Part shown: piece by piece, positions 11,505-24,500 of the stretch
How the letters are laid out: each line of letters starts with the position of its first letter
Numbering within the stretch: position 1 is the stretch's first letter
Origin: Helianthus annuus
Taxonomy: Eukaryota > Streptophyta > Magnoliopsida > Asterales > Asteraceae
DNA: 64,000 nt
Direction of reading: 5' to 3'
Assembly (NCBI RefSeq): GCF_002127325.2
Contig: NC_035437.2
Coordinates: forward strand, 162,043,408 to 162,107,407
The notes under the pieces: generated by a model
What the model saw: only the letters and a program-made list of their open reading frames with translations
Database searches by the model: none
What the model was told of the DNA's origin: nothing
Translations under genes and position numbers: made by a program

Positions 11505-12175
11505 TAGGGCTGTAAACGAACAGAACGTTCAGCAAACAGTTCGTGAACCGTTCGGCGGGAAGTTCGTTTATGTTCGTTCGTTTAATAAACGAACGAACAT
11601 GAACAAGAAATTTCGTTCGATTAGTTAAATGAACGAACATGAACATAGTTCTTGTTCGTTCGATTGTGTTCGTGAACGTTCGGTAAGGTGTTCGTGAACG
11701 TGTTCATGAACAATTGTTGATTTGTGTTCGTTTATGTTCGTATGTTTGTGTTTTAATTGAAGATCTTTGTACTTTCTTATATTTTATTTGTACTTTTTAT
11801 ATTATTAAACTTTTATTTATTTTATTACCCTAACAATTAAACTAGGAAAACTCACTTTCACCTTGTTTATGTATCATTTCCTTTTCATTTCTCATTATTT
11901 ATATCGGCGAATACGATCGACCTCCGTTCCACAAGAAAGGATTCAAGTTCAAGTGCTACTCTCTAGGCCATCTATCTTTATCCTTCGTCGGTTTCGCCAA
12001 ATTTATTTATGTTCGTGAACCGTTCGCGAACACGCTCATTTCCTTAATGAACGAACACGAACATAAAATCTCGTTCGGTAAGTGTTCGTGAACCGTTCAT
12101 GAACACATTTATTTCCTTAACGAACGAACATGAACAAGGCCTTGTTCGTGTTCGTTCGGTTCGTTTACAGCCCTA
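11505..12175. mobile_element. hAT-like MITE with GTTCGTTCG repeats
   Basis: A 671 bp element with terminal inverted repeats TAGGGCTGTAAACGAAC and GTTCGTTTACAGCCCTA. It interrupts sequence that is continuous in the sister copy at 4850-4886. TTGTCC repeats on both sides (left ends GCTTGTCC, right begins CGTTGTCC), consistent with a decayed 8 bp hAT-type duplication. Subterminal regions are crowded with GTTCGTTCG and GAACGAACATGAAC units in both orientations. There is no transposase ORF, so it is non-autonomous. Confidence 0.75.
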
Positions 12176-14001
12176 CGTTGTCCTCAAGCAAAACTCTTTA
12201 TAATGTGGCTTTATTCACTCCCAAATGGAATGGGTAGAAGAGAAGGTTTTTGGGCTTGTCATAGAGTGTCGGGATTTTCCAAGATCGTTAGGTTTTATTT
12301 TTATTTATTTACAATCCTATTCGTCATGTTTTATTAAAAAAAATTCATAAGATAAATTATTTATTAAGGCATAACATACCTTTTTAAAATTCCATTTATA
12401 TACAAGTTCACGTACCTCACGGGGGAAATCACTCACACTCGGCCGAAGGTGTATTTTTAGTGAATCACTCGAGAGCGGCATGGAACTTATTTCTACCATA
12501 AGCTTGCCAAGCAATCAATCCTCCTCCTTTTTAACTTTATACCTTTGTAAATATCAAGAGGACTTTTTGGGTGAATGGTTAGGCTTGGGCTAAAGGTGGG
12601 TGGTTGGGTTAGTGGTTAGTTGAAAAAGGGCGAAAGGCGTAAAAAGCGTTGGTTTTCATAAAACATTTTATTTTTGTGACCTTTTATTTTTAATGAAGTA
12701 TTTATTCAAACAAGCTTTTGTTTGAGGAGCTTTGTTTGTTTATTTCCAACTTCATCATCATTCATTTTTTTTTTCAAGAAGAGTCACACGAAAACCAAGC
12801 TTTGTTACTAAAATAAGGGGTTAAAAATGAAAAAGGGATTTTGGTGGGTAAAAAGGGTTTTGGGTTAAGAAATGAAAAGATTTAGGCTCAAAGGGGTTAA
12901 CTAGGGGGAATTTTTGGGTAGGTGAAAAGAAAATGAAAATAATGGTGTTGAAAGAAAAAGGGTTAGTCCTAATGCCTCCATCATTTACTTACTTGGGTTT
13001 AAGTTGGTAAGGACCGGGAATGAATTATCGTGGCAAGTTCTAGAGTGGTAAGAACCAAGCGGCTATTCACACAAGAAACGAAAAATGAGCATTTAATGTA
13101 AAGATGTATATTTGTATGCCGTGATCAAGTATATATAATCAAATTTTAACTAAGCTTGTCATGCTGTTTCATAATTTTCTTATGTTGGTTCTTTTTATCA
13201 TGACGCTATCGGTTGTAAATTTGTAAAAATATAACCTTGTTAGAATTAGAATTCCCAACTTAAACTTAGACAAGTAAAAAAAAATTGAAAATTTTTGAAA
13301 AAAAAAATTTGGGGTGATTAGCGGTTCCAATAGAGTTTTGTGTAAGGCTTGTTATTAGGACTTGCAAAATTCAAGGTTTTAGCATCCCCCCACACTTAAA
13401 TTACACATTGTCCTCAATGTGTCCCAAAAATAAGTTTTTAGGTTAATTGAATGTGTAAAATGGTGTTAAAAGCAAAATTTTATGTTACTGGCAATCTGGA
13501 CACGGCCCCGTGACGGCCCCGTGTTCAGGTGCCAGTAACGAAAACTTACAGAAGGTGGACACGGGGGCGTGTTGGCTGGGCACGACCCCATGTCTGGAAA
13601 AAATCTGCAGAAAATAAACAAACAACAGGTCTGGGAGGTGGGCACGGGGGTGTGTTGGCTGGACACGACCCCGTGTGGACTGTCTGCAGGGCCGAAAAAC
13701 AGGTTTCTTTCTCCGGTTTTCCTCTCCTGGCTTTATTAGTGCTAATGTTTAGCACTATAAGCCTCATTTGTAACTGTTTTATCAGTAAATACCACACCAA
13801 GCAATACCGAACATCCTAAATGATCAAGTTAATCATCCAAACCATAAAGTAAAAAGAAAAATAAAGCAGAAAATAAAAAGAAGTTAAGGAAAGTAAATTG
13901 TCTAACACTCGGCACGCAGGCCGTCAATTGTTTTGTTAGATAAAAGGGGACTTTAACCTGTGGGCTCACCATCAACTCGCTCCTGCTCCTTCTTCACCCT
14001 C
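12176..14001 (-). other. 3' untranslated region of Athila-type element A
   Basis: Long non-coding region between the env-like stop codon and the 3' LTR. It is AT-rich with poly-A and poly-T runs and closely matches the reverse complement of 3540-4886. It holds a cluster of the CACGGCCCCGTG motif at 13498-13675, again as close pairs. No ORF here is convincing. Confidence 0.7.
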
Positions 14002-14114
14002 CTAATCCATGTCCTCATCACTGTCATCACCTCCTTCCCCATGACCCGCCATATATTCCCGGATGCTCCCGATGTCGTCTTGGATATCAGTGATGTTTCG
14101 TTCAATAGCTCCAA
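14002..14114 (-). pseudogene. C-terminal end of Athila env-like ORF
   Basis: On the minus strand this is open to a TAG at 14002-14004 and encodes an acidic tail (includes IERNITDIQDDIGSIREYM, then GEGGDDSDEDMD). It is the end of the ORF at 34620-35654, separated by insertion of element B. The flanks TCCAA (14110-14114) and CCCGA (34620-34624) are read as a target duplication changed by two transitions. Confidence 0.65.
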
Positions 14115-14559
14115 TGTAACATTCCTATTTTTATATAATAATTATAGGTTTGGTTAAATTTATTAAGCACTAGTAGCTAGTAACTAGTTTATTATTAATA
14201 TAAATATTTCAGTCCAAATAGTTTTAAACACTATTTTATATAGTTGGTTAAAATATTATACCAAATAATTGGCCTATGTAGGGGTGACCTGTCTAATAAA
14301 AATAAAAGTATATAAAAACTTATTATTAGACGGGTAGATTACGGGTAAGTCAAATGTTAGAAATATGAATTACCTAGATAGGCTTGGTGACCGTCTAAAT
14401 TACAAAAATACATTATATTTGAACCTACTCTGTTTTTAATGAAACTTGGTTCAAAATGTAAACAAAACTATTCTCGTTCTAATGACATATTCATTATTTT
14501 ATAAAACATCATATTTTAAAAGTTATACGCGTCAAATAAGTAAAGCAGTTAAATTAATT

Positions 14560-14561
<2 letters not shown>

Positions 14562-14596
<35 letters not shown>

Positions 14597-14998
14597 AAAA
14601 GTGTACGTTTATAATAAAATAAATAAAATTTAACATTTGATTCTTTGAATTATGAATGCACATGTCAAAGATAGTCAGATAAGAACAAAACAAAATAATA
14701 TAAATTTTAAACTAACTTTCAAAGAATTTAAAGTACTAATTTAACATTTGATTCTTTGAATTATGAATGCACATGTCAAAGATAGTCAGATAAGAACAAA
14801 ACAAAATAATATAAATTTTAAACTAACTTTCAAAGAATTCAAAATAATATAAATTTTAAACTAACTTTCAAAGAATTTAAAGTACTAATTTAACATTTGA
14901 TTCTTTGAATTATGAATGCACATGTCAAAGATAGTCAGATAAGAACAAAACAAAATAATATAAATTTTAAACTAACTTTCAAAGAATTTAAAGTACAC
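14562..14998. repeat. AT microsatellite and approximately 110 bp tandem repeats in B 5' LTR
   Basis: An (AT)n run is followed by three copies of a unit starting TTTAACATTTGATTCTTTG (about 14631, 14741 and 14893), with a partial copy between the second and third. The 3' LTR has one copy (about 32437-32545) and a much shorter AT run, so the expansion came after insertion. Confidence 0.85.
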
Positions 14999-15643
14999 TT
15001 GTAGGCAATTGTGGCTATCTACGTGCATGGCAAAAATGCCATTTCATTTTGCTTGCTTCTTAAGCTATGAGTTAGACCAACTATAAAAGAGGCAGTAGGC
15101 TTTCAAATCAGATGCCCATTTTCTTCTATCACCTCTCTCTTTAAGAAATTATATATTATGTATTTTTAATAATAATAATAAAGCCATGCCTCGTTTTAAG
15201 TGTTTTAACTCCCGATCGCCGCTACCCTTTCCGATTGATCTGAGCCTCATAACATATGTCAGGGCTCTGCCCGACTAAGTTGTTGGGATTCGATCTCGGG
15301 ACATCGGGACAAGGTTGAATTAGGGGTACTATACTTACCACGAGTGCATTATATATTTTTAATAGCTCAGAAGTTATACTAAAAAATTATACCAGGAGAT
15401 TTTCTAGTCGAACCCTAAAGTTACAAAGCAGGTCCATTCTCTTTTATCACCATTTTATTTCCTTTTTGTGATTTACCCAAAACTATTATTTATTATTCTA
15501 TTTTGTAAACAACTCTCATCAAAAGTCATATCTATTATTTTATTTTGCCCAATAGGAAACCCTAATTGAGACACCCAAGTAATCCTGCACTACTCCTAAA
15601 ATTTTCATAACAATCAGAATCGGGATCAGGGCCCCTAAAACTC

Positions 15644-15661
15644 GGGGGGGGGGGGGGGGGG
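15644..15661. repeat. Poly-G run of 18
   Basis: Eighteen consecutive G in the B 5' LTR. The 3' LTR has only GGTGGGGGT at the same place (about 33191). It may be a true expansion or an assembly artefact. Confidence 0.8.
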
Positions 15662-17082
15662 TGTATTCCCTACTTGACGATTATCCTTATATCTCGCTGT
15701 CTAAATTGAAAATTCTCGTTCCGTCGACTCAGCAGACCTAAGTAGGTGACGAAGCAGGCCTAGCCTACTTTGGATTCCCCCGCGACATGCGACAGATCCC
15801 GGGGATCCTATCGCGACACGCGGGCGGTTCCAAATCAGGCTATAAATCCAGGGGCCTGGGGCTTGAACAGTTCGCTTATTTCGACGTCAAAATTCGATTC
15901 ATACACTGAGAAAGCTTCTGTTTACTACATAAACACACACAATCCCGAAACGCTGCTACGATACAGGGTATTAACTCGATCGCTGCTACGATTCAATGTC
16001 CGATCGATCTAAACTATCCGATGAATGTTTAAGTGCTGCTCAAATTGAGTTATCCTTTGTCATTAGTCGTGATTCCGACAGGATGTTTGAGTACCACCCG
16101 AACTCGGGGAATACTCTGTCATTCGTTGTGAATCCGATGGATGTTTAAGTGATTGCACTTTGCTATTCGTCGTGAGGGTTTAAATCTCGTGAGCTTATCG
16201 TAAAAGTTGTATTCAGTTAATTACCTAGTTTCGTGTGCATTATCGCTTAAATTAGGTTATCAGGCTTATCAGTAGATTAAACACTACCCCATACACTTAC
16301 AATCAAAGTAGGTGCCAATTCTCAGAAGAATCTGAATCATGAAGCTTGTTAATTCAATACTGCATGCTTATAATATGAGTCATTCTCTTTTTATCAACTG
16401 TTTTACGATAGTCCAAATTATTTTCAAAGTTATAATTACAGGGATTAAGTCTTTGTAATCACCAAATTACAGCCAGTATGTGGGGTATTGTGCACATTAC
16501 TACTGTTTTTATCATTTTAGGTGAGCGAGCCTAAATCATGATATACACTATTAGGTAGTCGGACCTAAATAGTGATTTACGTCACTTGTGGGTGAACGGA
16601 CCCAACAGTGATATGACCACAGTCACAGATCCGGTCGAGTGACAAATACTGTGGGTAGTTGGTTGATATGGAAACATTGTAATCGCTCTTAATACTGTAA
16701 ATTATAACAAATCTGTTTTGTATAAAACCTGAATGAACTCACTCAGTATTTCCCCGCTGACAAAACCTTTTTAAAACACGTTTCAGGTAATTACAGTAGA
16801 TTGGAGTAAGGATTGGATCCGGCACTGAAGGACTTCAAGAAGTGGCTTATTTTATTAATTAAATCAAATTAAGAAATATTGTTTTTATTAAAAGTTACCT
16901 TTGTAAAAATGGAATTTATTCCATCTATTTAAATAAAATCCGGTGTTTCTAAACTCTGATATTTTTCCTAACTCACGGTTCTGATGAAATTTCCGCTGCA
17001 ATGATTTTCAAAAATAACCACCGGTACCACGGGCTGCTCGCGGCTCCCGATTCCGTCAAGGGTGGGGTCGGGGGTCGTGACA

Positions 17083-19263
17083 GAGAAGGTGGTATCAGAG
17101 CCACTGCTTTAAGCCTATAAGTGTTGTGATAATAATACTTAAGTTTAAACAAAAGAGTTAGGAGATTGCTATTAACTGGTAGCACATCTGATAGCATTTA
17201 GACTTGAACATAAGAAAAGATGCTTTAGTATAAGCTAAGCCACTTATTTAAGCAATTAGGTGTTGTAATAATACCTAAGATTAAACAGAGAGTTAGGAAC
17301 TTAATATTATCTGATAGCACTCAGGATGATATTTAGACTTGAACTTAAGAATTTTGCCTTAATATAAGCTTCAAGATAAATTACTTATATAAGTATAATG
17401 TAATGAATATTGGTATGCCATAAGAATGGTAATTATAATATTGCAAGATATGATAAGTAAGCAATAACACTTAATTCTTGCTTATTTGATATTACTTGGT
17501 CTAGAATAAAGATGGAAATACAAATTTCCTTGATTCTGGATAAAAGCCCTAATAAAAGAGGCACTTTTAAAATCTTGAAAAGATACTATTTATGGGAAAT
17601 AGAAAATGTTCTCCGGCAAGATTGGATATAGAGTAGCAGACTCTCCAGCCTGTCCGGATATACTAAGGTTACCTCTCCGGTGCGAACCGGATAAAACAGG
17701 GTAAATAATATGTCAAATCAGTGACAAGATTTCCCTAAATAATATCATGACCTGATATCTGACTTGTTTTTGGAAATATGAATCTGTTAAATACATTGAC
17801 CTTATAGAGGGTATGTATATTACAGCATGTGAAATATATACTTATATAGATATGTATATCTATAAGAAATTCCAAAAGTCAGTTAGGAATAAAGCACAAG
17901 CATATATGTCTAGATTTCTTTATCAGGAATCTCTTTTCCAATATCAAACATTATTTTGATCATTTGTCTTGTAGCTCGTAGGACAAAATAAACAATGGAA
18001 ACCCTTTAAGTTGAAACACCATCAAAAAATATAAGAATTACCAATGCGTTATCATAAACTATTAACGCAAGTAAGAAACATGTAAAGTTGTGCTAGTGCA
18101 CAAGAAAACACATGAAACTTAAAATTGTACGTCCACAAGACGTCAAAGTTTATCGTACACGACTTCCAAGGCAAGACCTTTGGAAAATATAAATTGGGCA
18201 CGATGACACCAATACTAATTCTGTCAGTGGAAAAACTACTAATAAAAAAGAAGCACTTTGCCACGCGATCCTACAAACGATCTAAATCTCGCTGAGGTAC
18301 GTTGGAACAAGATTTCACAACAATCGGTACATAGTTTAATCAGAATCATAATTATTGACGCTGCAAAAAAGAGTCACACACTTTTACAACCCCCTATTTC
18401 ATTTTATCTGACATTCCTTGGTAATGTCACTTAACAAAGGTTATCACACGAAATTCCAGATAAATTTCTTATATTCCTTTAGTTGCAATTCTGACTTCTG
18501 CCTATAAAGAGTTGACTTTCGCGTTTCCACTTCCTCTAAATGGTCATCATACCATGAGGATTTCTTTCATAGTAGCAAATATTGATCCATTTCTTTTCTT
18601 GGTAAATCCACACGTTACACATGCACTGTTTGTTGCGCATGTGGTTCATTTAAGTTATGAAGACCATAAGAGGACTTCATTCTAATTTGTTGTTTTATTA
18701 AAACTTACATAACATTCCGCTATACTTGATCTTTGCATTGTAAACCGTGTTTTTACAAAGCAATGACTCTTTAATATCGAATCAATGAATTTCTTGAAAA
18801 ACTCGATTTTCTTTTGAAGGGTATACATGATTTTTGTTGTGATCATGTCCGAACTTCCTTATTAAAACTCGTTTTATTCAAACCAAGTTAACTTGCTCGC
18901 AATACGTATTTAATTCAAAGTCCCATATGATATTTTTAAGCCATCATATGCAAATTCGAAATAATCCCAACAAGCACTTCGATTCTCTTGAACTATAACA
19001 TGCTTTCTAAGCCTTCACTAAATTATTTCTTTGATCACGATCACCTTGTGGTGACGTTTTCACAAAATCTGAAGCTTGCGCTAATCTCGGATTTAATTAT
19101 TTATTTATTTATTTTGAATCCGCTTTGTTGATTTATTCTATACAAGCAATCTTAACGCAATCATGTGCTAAGATAATGATACACAAATTTATTTTTCAGT
19201 GTATCTCCTAATAGTTCTTACAACATCAATCAAGCCTTTCGTGATATTTATTGCTTTATCATC
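17083..19263 (+). other. 5' interior of element B, non-coding, with primer binding site
   Basis: TGGTATCAGAGCC at 17090-17103, seven bases after the LTR, is the initiator tRNA-Met type primer binding site. The rest is AT-rich, contains the partly repeated stretches GTTAGGAGATTGCTATTAACTG and TTAGGAACTTAATATTATCTG (17157 and 17291), and shows no supported ORF. The last five bases (TCATC, 19259-19263) are the left target duplication of element C. Confidence 0.7.
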
Positions 19264-19700
19264 TGACGAGGTATGACCCGCATCGGTCAACCCGACCCGG
19301 TCATTACCTATTATTTTAATATAAATAGATAATTATAAATGATTATTCTAGAACTTTCCATCTCCGCACGGAAGTTACACAACCAAATCTCCAACTTTTC
19401 GGGAAGATCATGCAAATCCCTGACTTATCAGAATATATCCTAAGTTAGAGGAAACCCTAATGGAAAAACTGTAAATAAAGGTAAACGTATAAGGTATGAT
19501 CATCTTGCTCTCATATAACTTTCTCATCTCAATCTTTACTCCCACAAACCGAGACTTATTCTCACGCCGGAGGGTGGTTACAGGAATAACCCCATTCCTG
19601 TAACGAGTCCTAACGGTGTTTCTGTTTTGCAGCTAACTGTTCGGGTCACTGATCATTGAAGTCCTAGCCCGTGATCACCGTGTAGGTCAGTGTTTCTTCA
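19264..19700 (+). mobile_element. 5' LTR of element C
   Basis: Starts TGACGAGGTATGACC and ends CAGTGTTTCTTCA. 437 bp. It is identical to the 3' LTR except for about six substitutions. Confidence 0.92.
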
Positions 19701-19701
19701 T

Positions 19702-19719
19702 TGGCGCCATCCGTGGGAC
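19702..19719 (+). promoter_or_regulatory. Primer binding site of element C
   Basis: TGGCGCCATCCGTGGGAC lies one base after the 5' LTR, where the tRNA primer for minus-strand synthesis anneals. The identity of the tRNA was not checked. Confidence 0.7.
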
Positions 19720-19747
19720 CTATTCGGTAACAGTCAGATAGAACCCC

Positions 19748-21500
19748 ATGGCAAGTGATCAGAACGTAGCAGATCAAACGATGACAAGCAACAACCTGAC
19801 GTCGGGGACGAGCCTCGTTGCCGCCACGCAGTCTCCCCCGGCCGTTACTAGGTCACTGGGCCCAGAGTTCGAGGCAGAAGGACCGCCGCTAGGTTTTGGC
19901 AGCATCACCACTGTCTCTTCTCAGACTGTGGTGACGAATCCGTTTCTTTACATGCCCTCACAGTTGCAATCGAGGGAGTTAGGGGGAACTAGTGGTAACA
20001 TGTTCACCCCAGCGACAACCACTGGTGCACAGTCTTCACGTCTCTCCTCCATCCCTGTTATTACATCGGCAAACCCTAGCACCATCATGTCACAAACCAG
20101 CATGCCTCAATACTATCAACCTCTGGTTACCAGCTCGATGCCACCGCTGTACTCTGCGACGCTTACAGCGGCATTGTCAACACCGCCTCACCAGCCGGTT
20201 GGAATTATGAACGCTCCCGTCACACCAGGAAACCAAGTATACTTTCCCGGGTATTGTTATGCACCCCCGTATGGGTATTTACCCTCATACGGGGGCTCAG
20301 CGTACCCACCTCAAGGAACCGCGCAGGGTAGCACTCAATCGCCATACGCGGCTTACATGCCGCCTTGGTGGACTTTCCCAGCATCACAACCAGTTTACAC
20401 TCAGACTCCGCCTACGGCGGAACCTGTGTATGACAGTGGAAACACGGTCAGGCCCCGGGTGTCTCCAATAGGAAACTCCAATCCCATGACAGGCATTGCC
20501 CCGGGTATAGATGCTCCACCGGTACAACCTATAAACGTGGAAGAAGACGAACTCACCAGACCGTACAAGCCGATAGACGCGACTTTCCGGTCTAAATTCA
20601 CCCGAAGAATCGCCGAGGCCCCTATCAAGGAGAAACCCAAGATGCCCTAAACGGAAGTCAAATATGATGGCCTCGCCGACCCGGATGACCATCTCAACTT
20701 ATTCAAAAGTGCCGACGAGGTAGCCTGTTGGTCCATGCCTTTATGGTGCAAAATGTTCGTGCAAACGCTAGTAGGCGCGGCCCGAGTCTGGTGGGATAGT
20801 CTGCCTACGGGCGAAATAGACAGCTTTGAAGATTTAGAGTCCAAATTTATCTTACAGTTCAGCCAGCAGCGCAGACACACGAAAGATAGAAACGAGCTCC
20901 TCCACATCCGTCGGCGAGACAATGAGACGGTGGAAAACTTTATCATCAGGTTTAACAAGGAAAGCCTGGCGATCCCAGGCGTGACAAATGATTTAGCATG
21001 TGGAGCTTTCCTTCAGGGTGTAAACGATGATGAGTTACTGAGGACACTTCATGGAAGGGATGGCGTGCCCCCAACAATCGATGAAATACTTCGAATAGCC
21101 AAAGTGTATGTCATACAAGAGAAGGCGGTGGCAGCTAGTCACGCAGCCAATAGGAAAAAAGAAGCCCTAAAAAACCAGGAGGAGAGGGAGCACCGGGGGT
21201 CTAGAGGTAAAAGCAGGGGAGACCGATACTAGAGGAATGACAAAGACGCGCGGTACGATAGACACCGAAACTCCTATTCAAGAAGTGAGCCGTCGAAACC
21301 TCGATCCGAATACCCCAACCTGAGCAAGACACCGGCAGAAATCTTAGCCTCGGAAAACCTCAAGTTCAATCCACCAAACCGCTGAAAGATAATCCCAACA
21401 AAGATACAAGTAAGTACTGTGAATACCACAAAGGGAGCGGTCATGACACCAACGACTGTTTTCAGCTTAAAAAACAGATCGAATATTTTGTAAAGGCGGG
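19748..21500 (+). pseudogene. gag: Gag of Tat element C (broken)
   Basis: ATG at 19748. The first 300 codons are a Pro/Ser/Thr/Tyr-rich, low-complexity N-terminus, stopped by a TAA at 20648-20650. The same frame continues into the conserved gag core (VWWDSLPTGEIDSFEDLESK, about 20790-20850) and stops again with TAG at 21230-21232. A frame change near 21370 leads to a Cys/His motif, CEYHKGSGHDTNDC, in the frame used by pol. Gag would form the element's particle. Two stops and one frameshift make this copy inactive. Whether the N-terminus is a normal part of Tat gag or a lineage-specific extension is not known to me. Confidence 0.82.
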
Positions 21501-21504
21501 CAAA

Positions 21505-24500
21505 TTGGCACACTTAGTAAGAGATATCAAGCAAGGTCCACCTGTCGTCAAGGAAGAAAACGATAAGGCGGCAGGCAAGAGGCCGCGTGAATTGAATATG
21601 GTACATGCGGATATGGGAAGAGGGGCAAAACGGAGTTTCTCCACGCTTGAACCCTGGATGCTAGCAACAATGACTGTAGAACCTCGTATGGAGGACTTAC
21701 ACCTTACAACAGATGCCCTAATCATATACGCTGCAGTGGGAGACTACCGCATGAGGCGAATCCTGGTTGACACCGGGAGCTCAGAAGACATTATCTATGA
21801 GCATTGTTTCAACAGAATGCAACCAGAAGATAGGAAACTGCTTGAATCAGTGCACGCCCCAATCAAAGGGTTCACAGGGGAAAAGGTTGACCCTATTGGT
21901 CAGATTACCTTCCCGGTAATGTTTGGACAAACACCTAGAGAAAGAACCATACTCCTAACCTTCCTTGTGGTCCGCGCTGAGTCATACCACAATGTGATTA
22001 TCGGAAGGTTCACCCTGGGGAAGTTGGATGCTATAGTCTCCACGGCACGAGGATTCATGAAGTTTCCTACCCCGCGGGGTATTGCAACAGTGTTCCGTGA
22101 CAAGATTGGAGAGGTATTAAGTACCAAAAGATACCGCCAAGGGCCCACCGGAGCTACGGGTCCAGAAAGGTGGGTACTAAGCACACGCCATCCAGACCAA
22201 ATGGTCACAATCGGGGACACCCTTTCTCCAGAAATTAAAAACGACCTGAAGCAATTGCTAAGAAGAAACATTGATATCTTCGCTTTTGAACATTCTGACA
22301 TGACGGGAGTCCCCCGTGATAAAGCAGAACACAAGCTTGCAACGCTCCCAGGCGTCAAGCCGGTCACACAAGGTAAACACAGTATGGCCCCAGACCGAAG
22401 GGCAGCGGTTGTCAAAGAAGTACGAAAATTGGTGGAAGCTGGAATCCTCAGGGAAACACAATACCATACATGGGTATCCTACCCGGTAATGGTAAAAAAG
22501 CCAGATGGAACGTGGCGAATGTGCATTGATTTCAAAGATTTAAACAAGGCATGCCCCAAAGACGCATACCTGCTGCCTGAAATTGATTTAAAGGTCGATT
22601 CCCTGGTACCCTACAGATACAAGTGTTTCCTAGACGCGTATAAAGGGTACCATCAGATCAAGATGTCCAAAGAAGATGAAGAAAAAACGGCGTTTCATAC
22701 CAATGTGGGCATTTTCTGTTACATAAAAATGCCTTTCGGTTTACGAAATGCCGGAGCTACCTATCAGAGACTCATGGACAAGGTGTTAGAAACACAAATC
22801 GGACGAAATTTGGAGGTCTACGTCGACGACCTAGTAATCAAAAGCAGGGAAGAAAAGAAAATGTTAGAAGACATCGAGGAAACTTTCCAGAGGCTTAGAG
22901 AGTATAACATCAAACTCAACCCGAAGAAATGCTCTTTCGGGGTGGAAGAAGGGAAGTTCCTAGGGGTAGTTGTCACCCGAGATGGTTTCAAAGCTAACCC
23001 AGAAAAGGTGGCCGCCATAGCGCGGATGCCTTCCCCACGAACATTGAAGGAAGCCCAAGCTTTAAATGGACGGCTAAAGGCGATCAACAGATTCCTGGCA
23101 AGGCATGCCGAAAAATCCTTGCCTTTCATTAAAACGTTGAAAGATTGCCTCAACAAGAAAAATTTCAAGTGGACCAGCGAAGCGGAAAAAGCCTTGCAAG
23201 ACATGAAACGTTTCATAGAAGGATTACCCATGCTGACAGCACCAAGGCCCAATGAGGTGTTATAGATGTATTTAGCGGCAGCTCATACCGCAGTAAGCGT
23301 TGTGCTTATGGTTGAGCGAGACGGGAGACAAACACCAATATATTACATCAGCCGGGTATTAGCGGGACCCGAAACGCGATATCCCACGGTGGAAAAGCTG
23401 GTCTTGGCACTCGTACACGTCACGCGGCGATTGAGAAGATATTTCCAAGCACACCGCGTACAGGTCCTAACCAACTACCCACTGCAACAAGTCCTGCACA
23501 AGCCAGAGATCTCTGGTAGACTGGCCAAGTGGGCAATTGAACTAGGTGCTTTGGATATTGAATATCAGAAACGAACAGCAGTTAAGGGACAAGTACTCGC
23601 CGACTTTCTAGCCGAAATCCCCGAAGGAGAAGCTATTGTGGACCCAGTCGTCCAGGACATCCCGGAATCCAGCACTGCTCGGCAGACCTGGAAACTATAC
23701 ACCGACGGGTCATCAAGTGGAAAAGGATCTGGAGCCGGCTTAATGCTGGTAAGTCCAGACGAGATCAAGCTGATGTATGCCTTACGTTTCGACTTCGAAT
23801 GTTCTAACAATGAAACAGAATACGAGGCACTACTAGCAGGCTTAAGAATGGCGAAATCTATGGGAGCAGCAAGGGTAGACGCGTATGTTGATTCGCTACT
23901 GGTCAACAATCAGGTAAACGAAACGTACGAAGCCAAAGATGAATCAATGGCAAAATACCTGGCGAAAACAAAGGAACTCATGGCTTCTTTTGATAACGTC
24001 ACGCTCAATCACGTACATAGAAGTAAGAACCAGATAGCAGATGCTCTCAGCAAACTCGCCACCTCAGGTATTGAAAAAGAAGTCAAACTCGAAACGCTGC
24101 AGACACCCTCAATCGAACCACAGAATGTTTCCGCCGTTGCAGCGGAAGAACCTTGCTGGTACACTCCAGTGTTACAATTCCTTGAAACAGGAGAGTTACC
24201 TCCCGCCAAGGGCGAAGCACAGAAGATACAAACGAAGGCGTTGCAATATGAGGTCAATAACGACATCCTATATAGAAAGTCTTACCTAGGACCGCTGCTA
24301 CGATGTGTCTCCCCAACAGAAGCAAAGTATCTCATCAGCGAGATTCATGCAGGTCTATGTGGCATTCACGCCGGAGCCCGGGCGGTGGTGGCCAAAATCC
24401 ATAACGCATGATATTATTGGCCTGGGATGCACGAAGACACTGTGATAGAACTTCAGAAATGCCGTAGTTGCCAGAAATTCGCTCCTCAAACAATAAGGCC

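Larger units (their letters stand above)
14115..17082 (+). mobile_element. 5' LTR of element B
   Basis: 2968 bp, about 290 bp longer than the 3' LTR because of local expansions: an (AT)n run at 14562-14593, extra copies of an approximately 110 bp unit (14631-14998) and an 18-base G run. A TATA box, TATAAATCC, lies at 15841-15849 after GC-rich near-palindromes. An 80-codon ORF at 15770-16012, also present in the 3' LTR, begins upstream of the TATA box and is unlikely to be a gene. Confidence 0.88.

Noticed and set aside
15770..16012. 80-codon ORF present in both B LTRs (also 33305-33547)
   Set aside because: It is conserved only because the LTRs are copies of each other. It starts upstream of the TATA box and has no recognisable domain.
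17090..17103. Possible tRNA gene end
   Set aside because: Only the primer-binding complement of tRNA-Met is present; there are no tRNA arms or anticodon around it.
20384..20692. Minus-strand ORFs opposite the gag N-terminus of element C
   Set aside because: They mirror the plus-strand gag frame, lack domains, and lie far from the genuine antisense ORF at 26487-29318.
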